From assembly GCA_027028145.1 (NCBI GenBank), contig JALVJV010000016.1, positions 1 to 64,000 on the forward strand: DNA of 64,000 nucleotides, written 5' to 3'. Source of the DNA: Archaeoglobaceae archaeon. GTDB taxonomy: Archaea > Halobacteriota > Archaeoglobi > Archaeoglobales > Archaeoglobaceae. The notes beneath the pieces were generated by a model, which ran no database searches, was not told where the DNA came from, and saw only the letters and a program-made list of their open reading frames with translations. The translations under genes and the position numbers were made by a program. Numbering within the stretch: the first letter of the stretch is position 1; each line of letters begins with the position of its first letter. Below, piece after piece: positions 44,303 to 54,157 of the stretch.

Positions 44303-46263
44303 ATTTCGATTATTTCGCCTGTTCTCTCCGTCACCCTAATTCCCGGTAACCTTTTCTCTAATTCTCTCCTAAATTCTTCAGATTTGAGAACTTCCAAAAA
44401 CAGCTTGACTGATTCCTTTTCCAGTCTTTCCTTCCTTATTGCGAAGTCGTATTCTTCCGGCCTTACCGGAATGAAGTCCAAACCGTATCTTTCGGCTACG
44501 GTTCTTATCCCAAGCCCAACATCAGCCTTGCCCGTTAAAACGGCAACTGCCACTGCTGTATGGGATTTCGCCTCGACGTCGTAACCTTTAATCTTACGCT
44601 TCAGCTCATCAAAGCTTATTCCCTTCTCTTCGGCAATCTTCCTAAGATTCATATCGAGAAGAATCCTCGTTCCAGAACCGGGATTCCTGTTTATAAAAGT
44701 AACGTCATCTTTGAGCAGGTCTTCAAAACCCTCTATACCCTTCGGATTACCTTTTGCGACTATGAATCCCTGCTCCCTTATGTAGCCTTTAACCAAGACC
44801 GCCTCACCGCTCAACCCATACCTTACAAGATAAGGAACGTTGTATTCTCCCGTTTCCTCATCCAACAGATGAGTTCCGGCTATATCCGCTTCGCCCCTCT
44901 TAACGGCTAATATTCCGCCCGTAGAACCGACGTTGATGACCTTAGCCTGCACCTGCTTTCTCCTCTGCATAATTTCAAGAAGAACGTCAATTCCGACGCA
45001 GTGGCTACCTATGATCATCAAATCCGCCGGCTTGATATCTCCGAACAGCTTAACCTCAACTGTCTCGCCTTCCTCCAAAAAAACCTTATTCTCCGGAATC
45101 TCTATGAATCCGTCCGCTTCCGCTAAAGTTGAAATCGCCCCAGAGTATTCGGTGAACGGATACGCTATCAATCCCTCTTTTCCTTCGACCAAATTAACAG
45201 GCAGGAATTCCCTTCTCCCCATTGCCGAAAAGACTTTCATGGGAACCTTAGCCTTAACGACCCTTCTGCCCTCTTCGGGAATTCCGGACATTCTCCTTAT
45301 CAACGGAGCGACCAATATTTCGAAGATCATCAAAGCCGACGTGGGATAGCCCGGAAGTCCGAATATGGGCTTTCCATCCGCTACGGCTATAACGGTAGGT
45401 TTTCCCGGCTTTACGGCAATTCCGTGAACTATAACATCACCGAACTCCTCCAAGATCTTGTAAATCATATCGCCTATGCCAGCAGATGTTCCGCCGGATA
45501 TTATAACCATATCCGCAATCTTAAGTCCTTCGGCGATCTTGTTCCGGATTTCTTCAGCGTTATCCCTTGCGATTCCCAAGAAAATCGGAATTCCCCCGTT
45601 TTCGATTATTCCCGAGCTTATGGTGTATGCGTTGACGTCGTAAATCTTGCCGAAGTCAAGCTTCTCTCCCGGACTAATTAATTCATTACCGGTTGATATC
45701 ACAGCCACTACCGGCTTCTTTATCACCTTAACGCTTTTAAAGCCGGCTGAAGCCAAAACGCCTATTTCTCTTGCCGTAAGCATCGTTCCCTTCCTAACCA
45801 GAAGTTCTCCAGTCATTATATCGGAGCCGGCAGACATTACGTTCGCTCCAGGAGGGACGGGCTTGTAGATATAAACGACATCGTTCTCTCTGCTCGTGTA
45901 TTCTACCATAACAACCGCATTCGCCCCCTTCGGAATGACCGCACCGGTGGAAATCTCAACTGCAGTTCCTCGCCTAACCTCAACGCTCGGAACTTCCCCA
46001 GCCTCAACCTTACCGACGACCTTTAAGGCAACGGGATTGTCCTCATCAGCACCGAATGTATCTTCAGCTTTAACAGCATATCCGTCCATCGTGGCTCTAT
46101 CGAAGGGGGGAACATCCACGCTTGAATAACAATCTTCAGCCAAAATCCTACCGTAAGCATCGATCAGCGGAACTTCCTCAACCTTCCTTTCCACTTTGAC
46201 CCTGCCGAATATTCTCTTCTTAGCCTCCTCAACAGATACGAGCTCCCTAAATATCTTTCTCAT
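44299..46263 (-). CDS. moeA: molybdopterin molybdotransferase MoeA fused to a periplasmic-binding-like domain
   Basis: Inserts molybdate or tungstate into molybdopterin. It has 654 residues from the Met in [14 protein letters not shown]. Residues 1 to about 400 are Moe[14 protein letters not shown] near 55, [17 protein letters not shown] near 100, [12 protein letters not shown] near 250, and [12 protein letters not shown] near 300. From about 420 ([17 protein letters not shown]) to the end is a substrate-binding-protein-like domain with [12 protein letters not shown] and [14 protein letters not shown], as in ModE- or LysR-linked sensors. Such fusions are known in archaea and may sense the oxyanion. 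It overlaps the end of the converging thiC by four bases. Confidence 0.93.
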   Translation of the reverse strand: MRKIFRELVSVEEAKKRIFGRVKVERKVEEVPLIDAYGRILAEDCYSSVDVPPFDRATMDGYAVKAEDTFGADEDNPVALKVVGKVEAGEVPSVEVRRGTAVEISTGAVIPKGANAVVMVEYTSRENDVVYIYKPVPPGANVMSAGSDIMTGELLVRKGTMLTAREIGVLASAGFKSVKVIKKPVVAVISTGNELISPGEKLDFGKIYDVNAYTISSGIIENGGIPIFLGIARDNAEEIRNKIAEGLKIADMVIISGGTSAGIGDMIYKILEEFGDVIVHGIAVKPGKPTVIAVADGKPIFGLPGYPTSALMIFEILVAPLIRRMSGIPEEGRRVVKAKVPMKVFSAMGRREFLPVNLVEGKEGLIAYPFTEYSGAISTLAEADGFIEIPENKVFLEEGETVEVKLFGDIKPADLMIIGSHCVGIDVLLEIMQRRKQVQAKVINVGSTGGILAVKRGEADIAGTHLLDEETGEYNVPYLVRYGLSGEAVLVKGYIREQGFIVAKGNPKGIEGFEDLLKDDVTFINRNPGSGTRILLDMNLRKIAEEKGISFDELKRKIKGYDVEAKSHTAVAVAVLTGKADVGLGIRTVAERYGLDFIPVRPEEYDFAIRKERLEKESVKLFLEVLKSEEFRRELEKRLPGIRVTERTGEIIEI

Positions 46264-46354
46264 ATCCGTAAAATTTCGACCAGATTTAAAAGTTTGGATG
46301 ATGTTAGGATCAGCCAAAAAACAATTAAAATAAACCCTACGTAAATCGCTTGTC

Positions 46355-47536
46355 ATGGATCCTTCTTTAGCCTTATTAGTCTCGATCCTTTTAATTCTAA
46401 TTCTAATCAGGTTGAGGGTAAACGTGAGTGTCGCGATATTCGTAGGAGCGTTCGTTTTGGGAATCCTTACCATAGGATCCGAAACCTTCGATAGGTTGTT
46501 TTTGGTTGTAACGAAATATCAAACAATTAGGTTGCTCGTAATCGTAATCTCCGCCTTTACTTTGGGATTTTCGATGCAGGAGTTGGGCTTGCTCAGAAGG
46601 TTGAGCACGGCGATTTCCGACATCGTCGGAAAGCTGAGCTTGGCGATATTGCCGGCGATAGTCGGATTTTTGCCGATGCCCGGAGGAGCTCTGGTTTCCG
46701 CAATAATGCTTACCGATCTCGTAAAAAGGTATAAGGTGGAATCCGAGGAAGCAACGTTCGTGAATTACTGGTTCAGACACCTTTGGGTTCCAGTATGGCC
46801 CCTCTACCCAAGCTTTATAATCGGTGCGATGGTCGTGGAGGTCAGCTACCTCAAGATCATCGAAGCTTGCTATCCGGTTACGATCGGAATGATACTGGCC
46901 GGAATCATATTCTTGCGGAATTATACCCTCAAGTTGGGCGAATTCAGGCTTGAAACCCTTAAAGACTTAACTTCAGCCCTCTACCCTTTGATATTGGTAG
47001 TCATACTCGCGATAATTCTGAGAGTAGATTTGGCGATTACTCTGCCCATCGCCGTTCTTCTTCTATACATCCATAAAAGACCGAGCATGGCAAAGGTTAA
47101 GAAGATACTGAGAAGGACTTTGGATCCGAAGATAGTCGTTTTGATCTTCGCCGTGATGTTCTACAAGGATCTCATAGCATATACGCATTCGGCTCAGATA
47201 TTCTTCAACCATCTTAAGGAATTGAACTTTCCAACCCCAATAGCATCGTTCCTACTCGCCTTCGTCGTAGGCTTCGCCGTTGGCATCGAAATAAGCTATT
47301 CGGCGATAGCCCTTCCCTTACTTACAGCCTTTACCGGATTGGGGAGTAGTCTCATTCCAAAAAACCTCATGCTCGTCTTCGGAGCGGGGCTTCTTGGAGT
47401 TATGATGTCCCCGCTCCACCTCTGCCTAATTCTAACGTCCGAATACTATTCGGCTGATTTGGGGAGGGTCTACAGATACCTCATTCCAGCCGGGATAGTT
47501 CTTATGTCCGTCGTATGGATAGCTTACCTAATTTGA
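46355..47536 (+). CDS. DUF401 family membrane permease
   Basis: A 393-residue polytopic membrane protein with about 10-11 helices. It belongs to the DUF401 group related to anion/citrate permeases: [16 protein letters not shown] near residues 107-122 and a second half-repeat [17 protein letters not shown] near 307. The substrate is unknown. Its end lies just before hemL, which could be co-transcribed. Confidence 0.85.
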   Translation: MDPSLALLVSILLILILIRLRVNVSVAIFVGAFVLGILTIGSETFDRLFLVVTKYQTIRLLVIVISAFTLGFSMQELGLLRRLSTAISDIVGKLSLAILPAIVGFLPMPGGALVSAIMLTDLVKRYKVESEEATFVNYWFRHLWVPVWPLYPSFIIGAMVVEVSYLKIIEACYPVTIGMILAGIIFLRNYTLKLGEFRLETLKDLTSALYPLILVVILAIILRVDLAITLPIAVLLLYIHKRPSMAKVKKILRRTLDPKIVVLIFAVMFYKDLIAYTHSAQIFFNHLKELNFPTPIASFLLAFVVGFAVGIEISYSAIALPLLTAFTGLGSSLIPKNLMLVFGAGLLGVMMSPLHLCLILTSEYYSADLGRVYRYLIPAGIVLMSVVWIAYLI

Positions 47537-47574
47537 TCAAAAACGTTAATTTGCGGAAGCTTGAATCAAGACCC

Positions 47575-48846
47575 ATGAAGCTCGACAAATCAAAGCGGTT
47601 ATATGAGGAAGCGGTCAAGCTGATGCCCGGCGGTGTTAGCTCTCCGGTAAGAGCCGTAAAGCCTTTTCCGTTCTACACAGCCTACGCTAAGGGATCGAAG
47701 ATCGTGGATGTCGACGGAAACGAATACATCGACTACTGTTTAGCCTACGGGCCTCTCATTCTGGGTCATGCCAATCCCATAGTGAAGCAAGCGATTGCCG
47801 AGCAACTTGAAAAGGGTTGGCTCTACGGAACTCCGATAGAGCTTGAAATCGAATACGCAAAGCTGATTACGAAGTTATACAAGAGCATGGAGATGGTGAG
47901 ATTCGTCAATACCGGCAGTGAGGCTACGATGTCCGCTTTGAGACTTGCGAGGGGATTTACCGGCAGAAACAAGATCGTGAAGATAGAAGGAAGCTTTCAC
48001 GGTGCGCATGATGCCGTGCTCGTTAAAGCCGGAAGCGGTGCAACTACTCACGGCATTCCGAATTCAGCCGGAGTTCCGCCCGATTTCGTGAAAAATACTC
48101 TTCAGGTTCCGTTTAACGATTTGGAGGCGTTGGCGGATGTGGTTGAAAAGAATAGGAACGACTTAGCCTGCGTAATCATGGAGCCGGTTATGGGCAACTC
48201 CAGCCTTATTCTGCCCGAAGAAGGATATCTGAAGGAGGTTAGAAAGATCACGGAGGAGAACGACGTTCTTCTGATATTCGACGAAGTAATTACGGGCTTC
48301 AGATTGGCGTTGGGAGGGGCACAGGAATACTACGGAGTTGAAGCGGATATAACGACTCTTGGAAAGATCGCTGGAGGGGGATTGCCGATCGGAATATTCG
48401 GCGGGAGAAGAGAGATCATGGAGCACGTTGCCCCTTCTGGAGCGGTGTATCAGGCTGGAACTTTCAGCGGAAATCCGCTAAGCTTAACAGCCGGATATAC
48501 GACGGTAAAATTCATAATCGAAAATAAAGTGCTCGAAAAGGTGAACAAGACGACGGAAGCTATTGCCAAGGGAATTGCGGATCAGATAGAAGATTCGAAC
48601 CTGAATTACTCAATCGGGCATATAGCGTCGATGTTCTGCGTATACTTCGGTAAAACTCCGAAGAACTACGCAGATGCGTTAAAGCTGGATAAGGAGAAGT
48701 TCGTTCGGTTCTTCTGGGAACTGCTTAAGGAAGGAGTTTTCTTCCCGCCATCCCAATACGAATGTTGCTTCGTGAGCTATGCACATAGCGATGAGGATGT
48801 CGAAAAGACGATCGAAGCCGTGGGAGTATGTCTGAGAAGGTTGTAG
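47575..48846 (+). CDS. hemL: glutamate-1-semialdehyde 2,1-aminomutase
   Basis: PLP enzyme forming 5-aminolevulinate in the C5 heme pathway. It has 423 residues from [25 protein letters not shown] near residue 15, [14 protein letters not shown] near 235, the PLP lysine in [14 protein letters not shown] near 261, and TFSGNPLS near 297 are diagnostic. It begins a hemL-hemC-cobA cluster; its end overlaps hemC by 19 bases. The longest frame starts 20 codons upstream inside the permease gene and is not used. Confidence 0.97.
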   Translation: MKLDKSKRLYEEAVKLMPGGVSSPVRAVKPFPFYTAYAKGSKIVDVDGNEYIDYCLAYGPLILGHANPIVKQAIAEQLEKGWLYGTPIELEIEYAKLITKLYKSMEMVRFVNTGSEATMSALRLARGFTGRNKIVKIEGSFHGAHDAVLVKAGSGATTHGIPNSAGVPPDFVKNTLQVPFNDLEALADVVEKNRNDLACVIMEPVMGNSSLILPEEGYLKEVRKITEENDVLLIFDEVITGFRLALGGAQEYYGVEADITTLGKIAGGGLPIGIFGGRREIMEHVAPSGAVYQAGTFSGNPLSLTAGYTTVKFIIENKVLEKVNKTTEAIAKGIADQIEDSNLNYSIGHIASMFCVYFGKTPKNYADALKLDKEKFVRFFWELLKEGVFFPPSQYECCFVSYAHSDEDVEKTIEAVGVCLRRL

Positions 48847-49727
48847 TCGGAACGAGAGGTAGCAAGTTAGCCTTGGCTCAAACGGAAAAAGTCGTAAGAA
48901 AATTAAAGGAAGCCGGATACGAGGTAGAGATCAGAATAATCAAGAGTGCCGGAGATATAATGAAAGATAAGCCGCTATATGAGTTCAAGGGAACAGGAGC
49001 CTTCGTCAGAACTCTTGAACTCGCATTGATTGACGGTGAGATCGATATTGCCGTTCATAGCTACAAGGACGTTCCAAGCGTAAGAGTTGAAGGAACGTCG
49101 ATAGCCGCGGTGCTTAAAAGAGATAGTCCGTGCGACGTTTTCATTGCGAGGAATGGTTCCACGCTCGAAGATATAAAAGAAGGAGCGTTAATCGGAACTT
49201 CAAGCTTGAGGAGAAGGGCGCAGTTGAAATGGTATAGACCCGACTTGAGATTCGAGAATCTGAGGGGAAACGTAGATACGAGGCTAAGAAAGCTCAACGA
49301 AGGCTTATATGATGCTATAGTTTTGGCTGAAGCCGGATTAATAAGGCTCGGATTGGCTGAGAAGATAAGATACCAAAGGCTAAATCCGGAAATCTTCGTT
49401 CCTCCTGCGAATCAGGGCATAATTGCCGTGGAAACGAGAAAAGGGGAGGAAGATATCGTATCTTTCATGAACGACGAGAAGACCGCTTTGGAAGCAGAGG
49501 TCGAAAGGGCCGTTATAAGGGAGTTAGGCATAGGGTGTGCAGTTCCGGCTGGAATTTACGCAAGGTATGAAGGGAAGGTTCGGCTGATCTGCCAAATTTT
49601 GTCCGTTGACGGAGCCGAAGAGGTTAAGATCGATGAGGAACTTAATCCCAATACTGCCGTTGAAGAGGCAAGGGAGATCGCGAGAAATTTGAAGGAGAAG
49701 ATAAAGCATCTCATTCCGAGGTTTTAA
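48828..49727 (+). CDS. hemC: porphobilinogen deaminase
   Basis: Polymerises four porphobilinogens to hydroxymethylbilane. It has 299 residues. [16 protein letters not shown] (8-23), HSYKDVPS near 77, and [10 protein letters not shown] with [11 protein letters not shown] near 125-148 are typical; the dipyrromethane cofactor cysteine sits in GIGCAVPAG near 233. It supplies the path to heme for the many cytochromes here, and to siroheme and cobamides. Confidence 0.97.
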   Translation: MSEKVVVGTRGSKLALAQTEKVVRKLKEAGYEVEIRIIKSAGDIMKDKPLYEFKGTGAFVRTLELALIDGEIDIAVHSYKDVPSVRVEGTSIAAVLKRDSPCDVFIARNGSTLEDIKEGALIGTSSLRRRAQLKWYRPDLRFENLRGNVDTRLRKLNEGLYDAIVLAEAGLIRLGLAEKIRYQRLNPEIFVPPANQGIIAVETRKGEEDIVSFMNDEKTALEAEVERAVIRELGIGCAVPAGIYARYEGKVRLICQILSVDGAEEVKIDEELNPNTAVEEAREIARNLKEKIKHLIPRF

Positions 49728-49758
49728 CGAGTAAAGCTAAAAACTCGGAGCTGGGAAT

Positions 49759-50502
49759 GTGACGGGGAAGGTTTACATAGTCGGAGCGGGACCGGGCGGA
49801 TTGGACTTAATTACGAAGAAGGCTGAAAGGGTTCTGAAGGAAGCCGATGTGATCTTATACGACGAGCTTATCGGGGAAGATCTGAAGGAATTCTTGAAGA
49901 AAACGAAAGCAGAGCTCGTGGATGTCGGAAAAAGGGCTGGAAGGCATAAGAAGAGGCAGGAGGAGATAAACAGACTGCTCGTGGAATATGCCAAGCAGGG
50001 TAAAAAGGTTGTAAGGCTTAAGGGCGGCGATCCGTTCGTTTTTGGGAGAGGCGGTGAAGAAGCCGAGTTTTTAGCCGAGCATGGAATTCCGTTCGAAGTC
50101 ATCCCCGGCATAACTTCGGCAATAGCGGTTCCAGCTTACGCCGGAATTCCGATTACCCACAGATCCTTCGACCCGGCGGTCGTTTTCATCACCGGAAGGG
50201 AAGCGAGGGAAAGGCTGAATTGGGAGGCTTTGGCAAAGCTGAACGCCACGATAGTAATTCTGATGGGAGTCTCGAATTTGCGGAGGAACGTAGATAAATT
50301 GCTGAAGCACGGGAAGGATCCGAATACGCCGGTAGCGATAATCGAAAAGGGTTGCACTGAAGAGCAGAGGGTAACGGTTGCACCGCTTAAGGATATAGCG
50401 GACGTTGCCGAAAAGGTTGGAGTTAAGGCTCCGGCTGTGATCGTTATCGGAGATGTCGTAAAATTGAGGGAGAAGCTCGCAAAGTTTTTGAGATTCGATT
50501 AG
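49759..50502 (+). CDS. cobA: uroporphyrinogen-III C-methyltransferase
   Basis: SAM-dependent methylation of uroporphyrinogen III at C2 and C7, giving precorrin-2 for siroheme, cobamides, F430-like cofactors and the alternative heme route. It has 247 residues with VGAGPGGLDLIT (8-19), VRLKGGDPFVFGRGGEE near 94 and GVSNLRR near 173. The start is GTG after CTGGGA. It is the third gene of the tetrapyrrole cluster; HemD (uroporphyrinogen-III synthase) is not seen between hemC and this gene. Confidence 0.96.
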   Translation: MTGKVYIVGAGPGGLDLITKKAERVLKEADVILYDELIGEDLKEFLKKTKAELVDVGKRAGRHKKRQEEINRLLVEYAKQGKKVVRLKGGDPFVFGRGGEEAEFLAEHGIPFEVIPGITSAIAVPAYAGIPITHRSFDPAVVFITGREARERLNWEALAKLNATIVILMGVSNLRRNVDKLLKHGKDPNTPVAIIEKGCTEEQRVTVAPLKDIADVAEKVGVKAPAVIVIGDVVKLREKLAKFLRFD

Positions 50503-50514
50503 GGGTTGTCTGAG

Positions 50515-51078
50515 ATGCTGACGGCTATAGCCGATATGATAAGGATAGGTAAGAAACTCGGACAGCTAAGGCTTATAGACGGTGCGAGCGGTAATATGAG
50601 TTGCAGAATCGACGATTACATCGTAATAACGAAAACGGGATCGATTTTGGATGAACTTACGCCTCAGGACTTCGTAACGCTTAAGCTCGGCGAAGAATCG
50701 AAGGAAGCTTCGAGCGATCTGATCGTTCACAATGCGATATACAGAAAAACCGATTACAAAGCGGTTCTCCACTGCCACGGAATATACAACGTCGTGCTTT
50801 CGTTTATCTACGACGAAATAGTTCCCATGGATTTGGAGGGAAATATGTTTCTGGGGAATGTTAGGGTTGTGGAAGGTGAGTTCGGGAGTAAGGAACTTGC
50901 GGATGAGATTGCAAAAGAGGTTGCAAAAAACGGAGTGGTCGTCGTCAAGGGGCACGGAATTTACTCAGCCGGCACGAACATCTACGAAGCCTTCAACAGA
51001 GCTTGCTATTTAGAGCACTCCTGCGAAATTATATATAGATATCGCGCAATATCGAATGACGATGCAAAGAAGGCTTAG
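50515..51078 (+). CDS. class II aldolase/adducin-family protein
   Basis: A 187-residue zinc aldolase-like protein. GASGNMSCRIDDYIVITKTG is the substrate loop. Zinc histidines appear in LHCHGIYN near 89 and in KGHGIYSAG near 145. The residue before them that is glutamate in fuculose-phosphate aldolase (SSEW) is aspartate here (SSDLIVHNAIY), so the exact chemistry may differ. The ATG at 50515 is preferred to an upstream TTG because AGGGG lies nine bases before it. It follows cobA by 12 bases and probably joins that transcript. Confidence 0.85.
   Translation: MLTAIADMIRIGKKLGQLRLIDGASGNMSCRIDDYIVITKTGSILDELTPQDFVTLKLGEESKEASSDLIVHNAIYRKTDYKAVLHCHGIYNVVLSFIYDEIVPMDLEGNMFLGNVRVVEGEFGSKELADEIAKEVAKNGVVVVKGHGIYSAGTNIYEAFNRACYLEHSCEIIYRYRAISNDDAKKA
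51028..51038 (+). promoter_or_regulatory. internal promoter for the PspC-domain gene
   Basis: ATTATATATAG inside the end of the aldolase gene is a perfect archaeal TATA box 18-28 bases before the ATG at 51056, suggesting a separate leaderless transcript for the next two genes. Confidence 0.55.
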
Positions 51079-51403
51079 GAAGGGGAAGGACAGGATACTG
51101 TTCGGCGTTTGCAGTGGATTGGCTGAATACTTGGATGTCGATCCGACGATAGTCAGACTTATCTTTTTAATCGCTTTCGTAATAGATCCGAGAATCATCT
51201 TGATTTACCTTATTTTAGCCGTAATTATGCCGGAAAACGGCGAATACAGATACGACGAGAAGAAAATCAAGAAGGTTTTAGCTTACGGTCTGATCGGTTT
51301 CGGATTGCTGATACTGCTGAAGGGTATCCTTCCGATCTTGTTTACGTCCGGTTTGCTGGGTCTGATATTGATAATAGCGGGTTTAATTCTCCTTAGAAGA
51401 TGA
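51056..51403 (+). CDS. PspC-domain membrane protein
   Basis: A 115-residue protein with the PspC domain in its first 62 residues (RLRKGKDRILFGVCSGLAEYLDVDPT then helix VRLIFLIAFVIDPRIILIYLILAVIMP). Two more hydrophobic stretches follow, near 75-115. The family occurs in membrane stress responses. A PspC protein just before a sulfonucleotide-reductase-like gene, with 4-base overlap, is an unexplained pairing. Confidence 0.85.
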   Translation: MTMQRRLRKGKDRILFGVCSGLAEYLDVDPTIVRLIFLIAFVIDPRIILIYLILAVIMPENGEYRYDEKKIKKVLAYGLIGFGLLILLKGILPILFTSGLLGLILIIAGLILLRR

Positions 51404-52599
51404 CGATGCTCGTAGCGGTTGCGAGAGCTAAGAAGGATGCGAAAGCTTTGAGACATGCCGTAAACTGCGACGTCGCGAGTTTAGGGGGAGTTAGAAGGAT
51501 CGAAGATGCCGATTTTTCAAGTTTTGCAAAAAAGATCCCGATATTCTTCTTCGGAAGGGACGAGATCGAGCTGGCTTCGGAAGTCGAAGCCGAAATCCGC
51601 AAGATAACTCCGATATATCAAATAGTAATTCTGAGCAAAAAAGCTGTTAGGAATACGAGGATGGAGGAGATAAGGGAAGCTTTCGAAACGGCTAAAGCCA
51701 AGTTAAGACTGAGCTTTAAATTTGAAGACGTTTTTCTCTTCTCTAACAAAAACGAGCTCGGAGTTGAAATTCATCCCGACTACGACGCATACTTCGTAAT
51801 AGGAGAAGGATTCGTTAAAAACACGAAGAGGGTTTTCGGAGTGGATATCGAGGAGGGCAATCTGATCGTTAGAAAGCTTTTCAACGAAGAGTGGATTTAC
51901 ACTCCCAAGCTCAAAGCAGTGATAAGTAAGAAGATAGGGGAGCCTTTGAACGTAAAGTTACATCGCAAGGACATTCAGCCTAAAAGGATAAACGTATACA
52001 AGATGATAGAAAAAAATCGTAGCTGGCTCGAAAAGCTTGAGGAGATATCGGTAGATTTCATTCGAAGAAACGTGGATGGAGATGCCGGAGTTCCGTTCAG
52101 CGGAGGAAAGGACAGCACGGCAACGCTGATATTGGCTAAGAAAGCGCTTGGTGAAGTAAAGGCACTCTACGTTAAGGTAAGCCATGAGATGCCCTACACG
52201 GAGGAATACGTAGAATACGTGTGCGAAAGATTGGACGTCGAGCTCGCTAAATCCGAAGTGCGTTTCGACGTTGAAAAGTTCGGAATGCCAACTCACGGTA
52301 ATAGATGGTGCACGAAGCTAAAAATGGAAGGACTGCAGAGGATAGCCACCCAAACGCTTATAGTCGGAGACAGGGAAGCGGAAAGCAGAATCAGAAGGGA
52401 AAGGAGTGAGATCGAGTATAGGGTTGCGAAGGAGATTTTTCCGATAAAGTATTGGAGCGGATGCATGGTTCAGCTTTACATCCTCATGAACGGGCTTAAG
52501 TTGCATCCCCTTTACTACGAAGGATTCTACCGTCTCGGTTGCACGATCTGTCCGTCTTTAAGCGATTGGGAAAAGATTATCCTCGAACAGTTTCGATGA
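51400..52599 (+). CDS. PAPS reductase-like PP-loop protein
   Basis: A 399-residue protein whose C-terminal half is a PP-loop ATP-pyrophosphatase/sulfonucleotide-reductase domain: PFSGGKDSTATLILAKKA near residues 231-248, MPTHGNRWCTKLKM near 293-306, and GCTICPSLSDWEKI near the end. The N-terminal 190 residues carry no motif I recognise. Archaeal relatives are annotated as PAPS reductases but many act on other substrates. Cysteines in WCT and GCTIC may bind an iron-sulfur cluster. It overlaps the PspC gene by four bases. Confidence 0.82.
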   Translation: MTMLVAVARAKKDAKALRHAVNCDVASLGGVRRIEDADFSSFAKKIPIFFFGRDEIELASEVEAEIRKITPIYQIVILSKKAVRNTRMEEIREAFETAKAKLRLSFKFEDVFLFSNKNELGVEIHPDYDAYFVIGEGFVKNTKRVFGVDIEEGNLIVRKLFNEEWIYTPKLKAVISKKIGEPLNVKLHRKDIQPKRINVYKMIEKNRSWLEKLEEISVDFIRRNVDGDAGVPFSGGKDSTATLILAKKALGEVKALYVKVSHEMPYTEEYVEYVCERLDVELAKSEVRFDVEKFGMPTHGNRWCTKLKMEGLQRIATQTLIVGDREAESRIRRERSEIEYRVAKEIFPIKYWSGCMVQLYILMNGLKLHPLYYEGFYRLGCTICPSLSDWEKIILEQFR

Positions 52600-52608
52600 C
52601 TACGTCAT

Positions 52609-53838
52609 TTAAGTTCCGTGCCTCCAGTCGCTGAGGTATTTGATCTGCTCCTCTGTGAGCTTGTCTATCTTTACGCCCATGGTCTCAAGCTTCAACCTTG
52701 CTACCTTTCTATCCAACTCTTCTGGCAACCTGTATACCTTCCTTTCGAGCTTCTCGTGATTTTCGGCTATGTATTTAACGGCTAAAGCCTGATCGGAGAA
52801 GCTCATATCCATTACCTCTATCGGATGTCCGTCGCCAACGACCAAATTTACAAGCCTTCCCTCGGCAACGAGATAGAGTTTCTTATCGCCCAAATCGTAT
52901 TCCGTTACGTAATCCCTGATCTGCCTAACTTTCTTGCTGAGTTTTTCCAAGTCCGGAATCGATATCTCAACGTTGAAGTGTCCGGCATTCGCCAAGATAG
53001 CACCATCCTTCATCACTTTGAAATGCTCCTCCCTTATGACGTTTATGTTGCCCGTAGCAGTGATGAATATATCTCCGATCTTCGCCGCCTCCTCCATCGG
53101 CATCACTCTGAATCCGTCCATAACCGCTTCAAGCGCTCTGATCTCATCGACTTCCGTGACTATAACGTTCGCCCCCAATCCCTTGGCTCTCATCGCTATC
53201 CCCCTTCCACACCACCCGTAGCCGGCTACAACGACGTTTTTGCCGGCTATTAATACGTTGGTCGCCCTGAAAATGCCATCCCAAGTGGATTGCCCCGTTC
53301 CGTATCGGTTGTCGAAGAGATACTTGGTGTATGCATCGTTCACCGCTATAACCGGGAACTTCAGCACTCCTTCTCTCTCCATGGCTCTAAGCCTTATTAC
53401 GCCTGTCGTAGTTTCTTCGCTCGCCCCCAAAACCTTCTCAGCCCAGTCGCTCCTTTCACCGTGCAAGAGGAATATCAAATCCGCTCCGTCATCAACGACT
53501 ATATCCGGCTTCGTATCTATGACCTTGTTGAGGGCTTCGTAGTATTCATCTCTGCTCATCCCCCTCCTCGCAAAGCATTTTATTCCCATATCCCTCAGAG
53601 CTTCCGCTACATCGTCTTGAGTGCTCAAAGGGTTGCAACCCGTTATCGCAACATCCGCTCCTCCAGCGATCAGCGTTTTTACGAGAACAGCGGTTTTAGC
53701 TTCCACGTGAAGAGCCATGCCGATTCTGAAACCCTCCAAAGGTTTCTCTTTCTTAAACTCCTCTCTGATCTTTGCGAGAACCTTCATGTGCCTTTCAGCC
53801 CACTCGATCTTTCTGTATCCTCTTTCTATCTCGCTCAT
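52609..53838 (-). CDS. ahcY: S-adenosylhomocysteine hydrolase
   Basis: NAD-dependent, reversible cleavage of adenosylhomocysteine to adenosine and homocysteine; recycles the product of methyltransferases. It has 409 residues, the short archaeal type. [14 protein letters not shown] near 40-53, [11 protein letters not shown] near 117, [21 protein letters not shown] near 205 (NAD loop) and NAGHFNVEI near 287 are signatures. Confidence 0.96.
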   Translation of the reverse strand: MSEIERGYRKIEWAERHMKVLAKIREEFKKEKPLEGFRIGMALHVEAKTAVLVKTLIAGGADVAITGCNPLSTQDDVAEALRDMGIKCFARRGMSRDEYYEALNKVIDTKPDIVVDDGADLIFLLHGERSDWAEKVLGASEETTTGVIRLRAMEREGVLKFPVIAVNDAYTKYLFDNRYGTGQSTWDGIFRATNVLIAGKNVVVAGYGWCGRGIAMRAKGLGANVIVTEVDEIRALEAVMDGFRVMPMEEAAKIGDIFITATGNINVIREEHFKVMKDGAILANAGHFNVEISIPDLEKLSKKVRQIRDYVTEYDLGDKKLYLVAEGRLVNLVVGDGHPIEVMDMSFSDQALAVKYIAENHEKLERKVYRLPEELDRKVARLKLETMGVKIDKLTEEQIKYLSDWRHGT

Positions 53839-53875
53839 GTTCTTAGATCTTCGCCGATCTAAAAGAGTTTTCGGC

Positions 53876-54157
53876 TTAAGTTTGCTCTATATTCTTCCTA
53901 TACCAAATGAAAGCCGGTAGTGCTAAGTAGCCGAGAATCCCGTAGCTAAACGAACCGACCGCCAACAAAACGAGGGTCATCAGGATTGCAAATATAACTG
54001 CAATCATTGAAGCTACGAAGCCGTAGGATTTCCTCTTAACCGTGAATCCCTTGAGAAATGTCATCGCAACAACCAAAAGCACGAAAGCGTTCATAAACGA
54101 CTTCTTCGCTTCAAACCAAGCGAGGACTAAAAATAGGATAGCGTATACTAAATCAAT
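53876..54157 (-). CDS. small membrane protein downstream of feoB
   Basis: A protein of about 93 residues with three hydrophobic segments ([51 protein letters not shown]). No ATG lies near the natural beginning. An ATT at 54157, seven bases after GGTGGT and overlapping the feoB stop region, would give the whole first helix; the first in-frame ATG (54094) would remove it. The family is unknown. Position suggests a role with FeoB. Confidence 0.6.
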   Translation of the reverse strand: MDLVYAILFLVLAWFEAKKSFMNAFVLLVVAMTFLKGFTVKRKSYGFVASMIAVIFAILMTLVLLAVGSFSYGILGYLALPAFIWYRKNIEQT

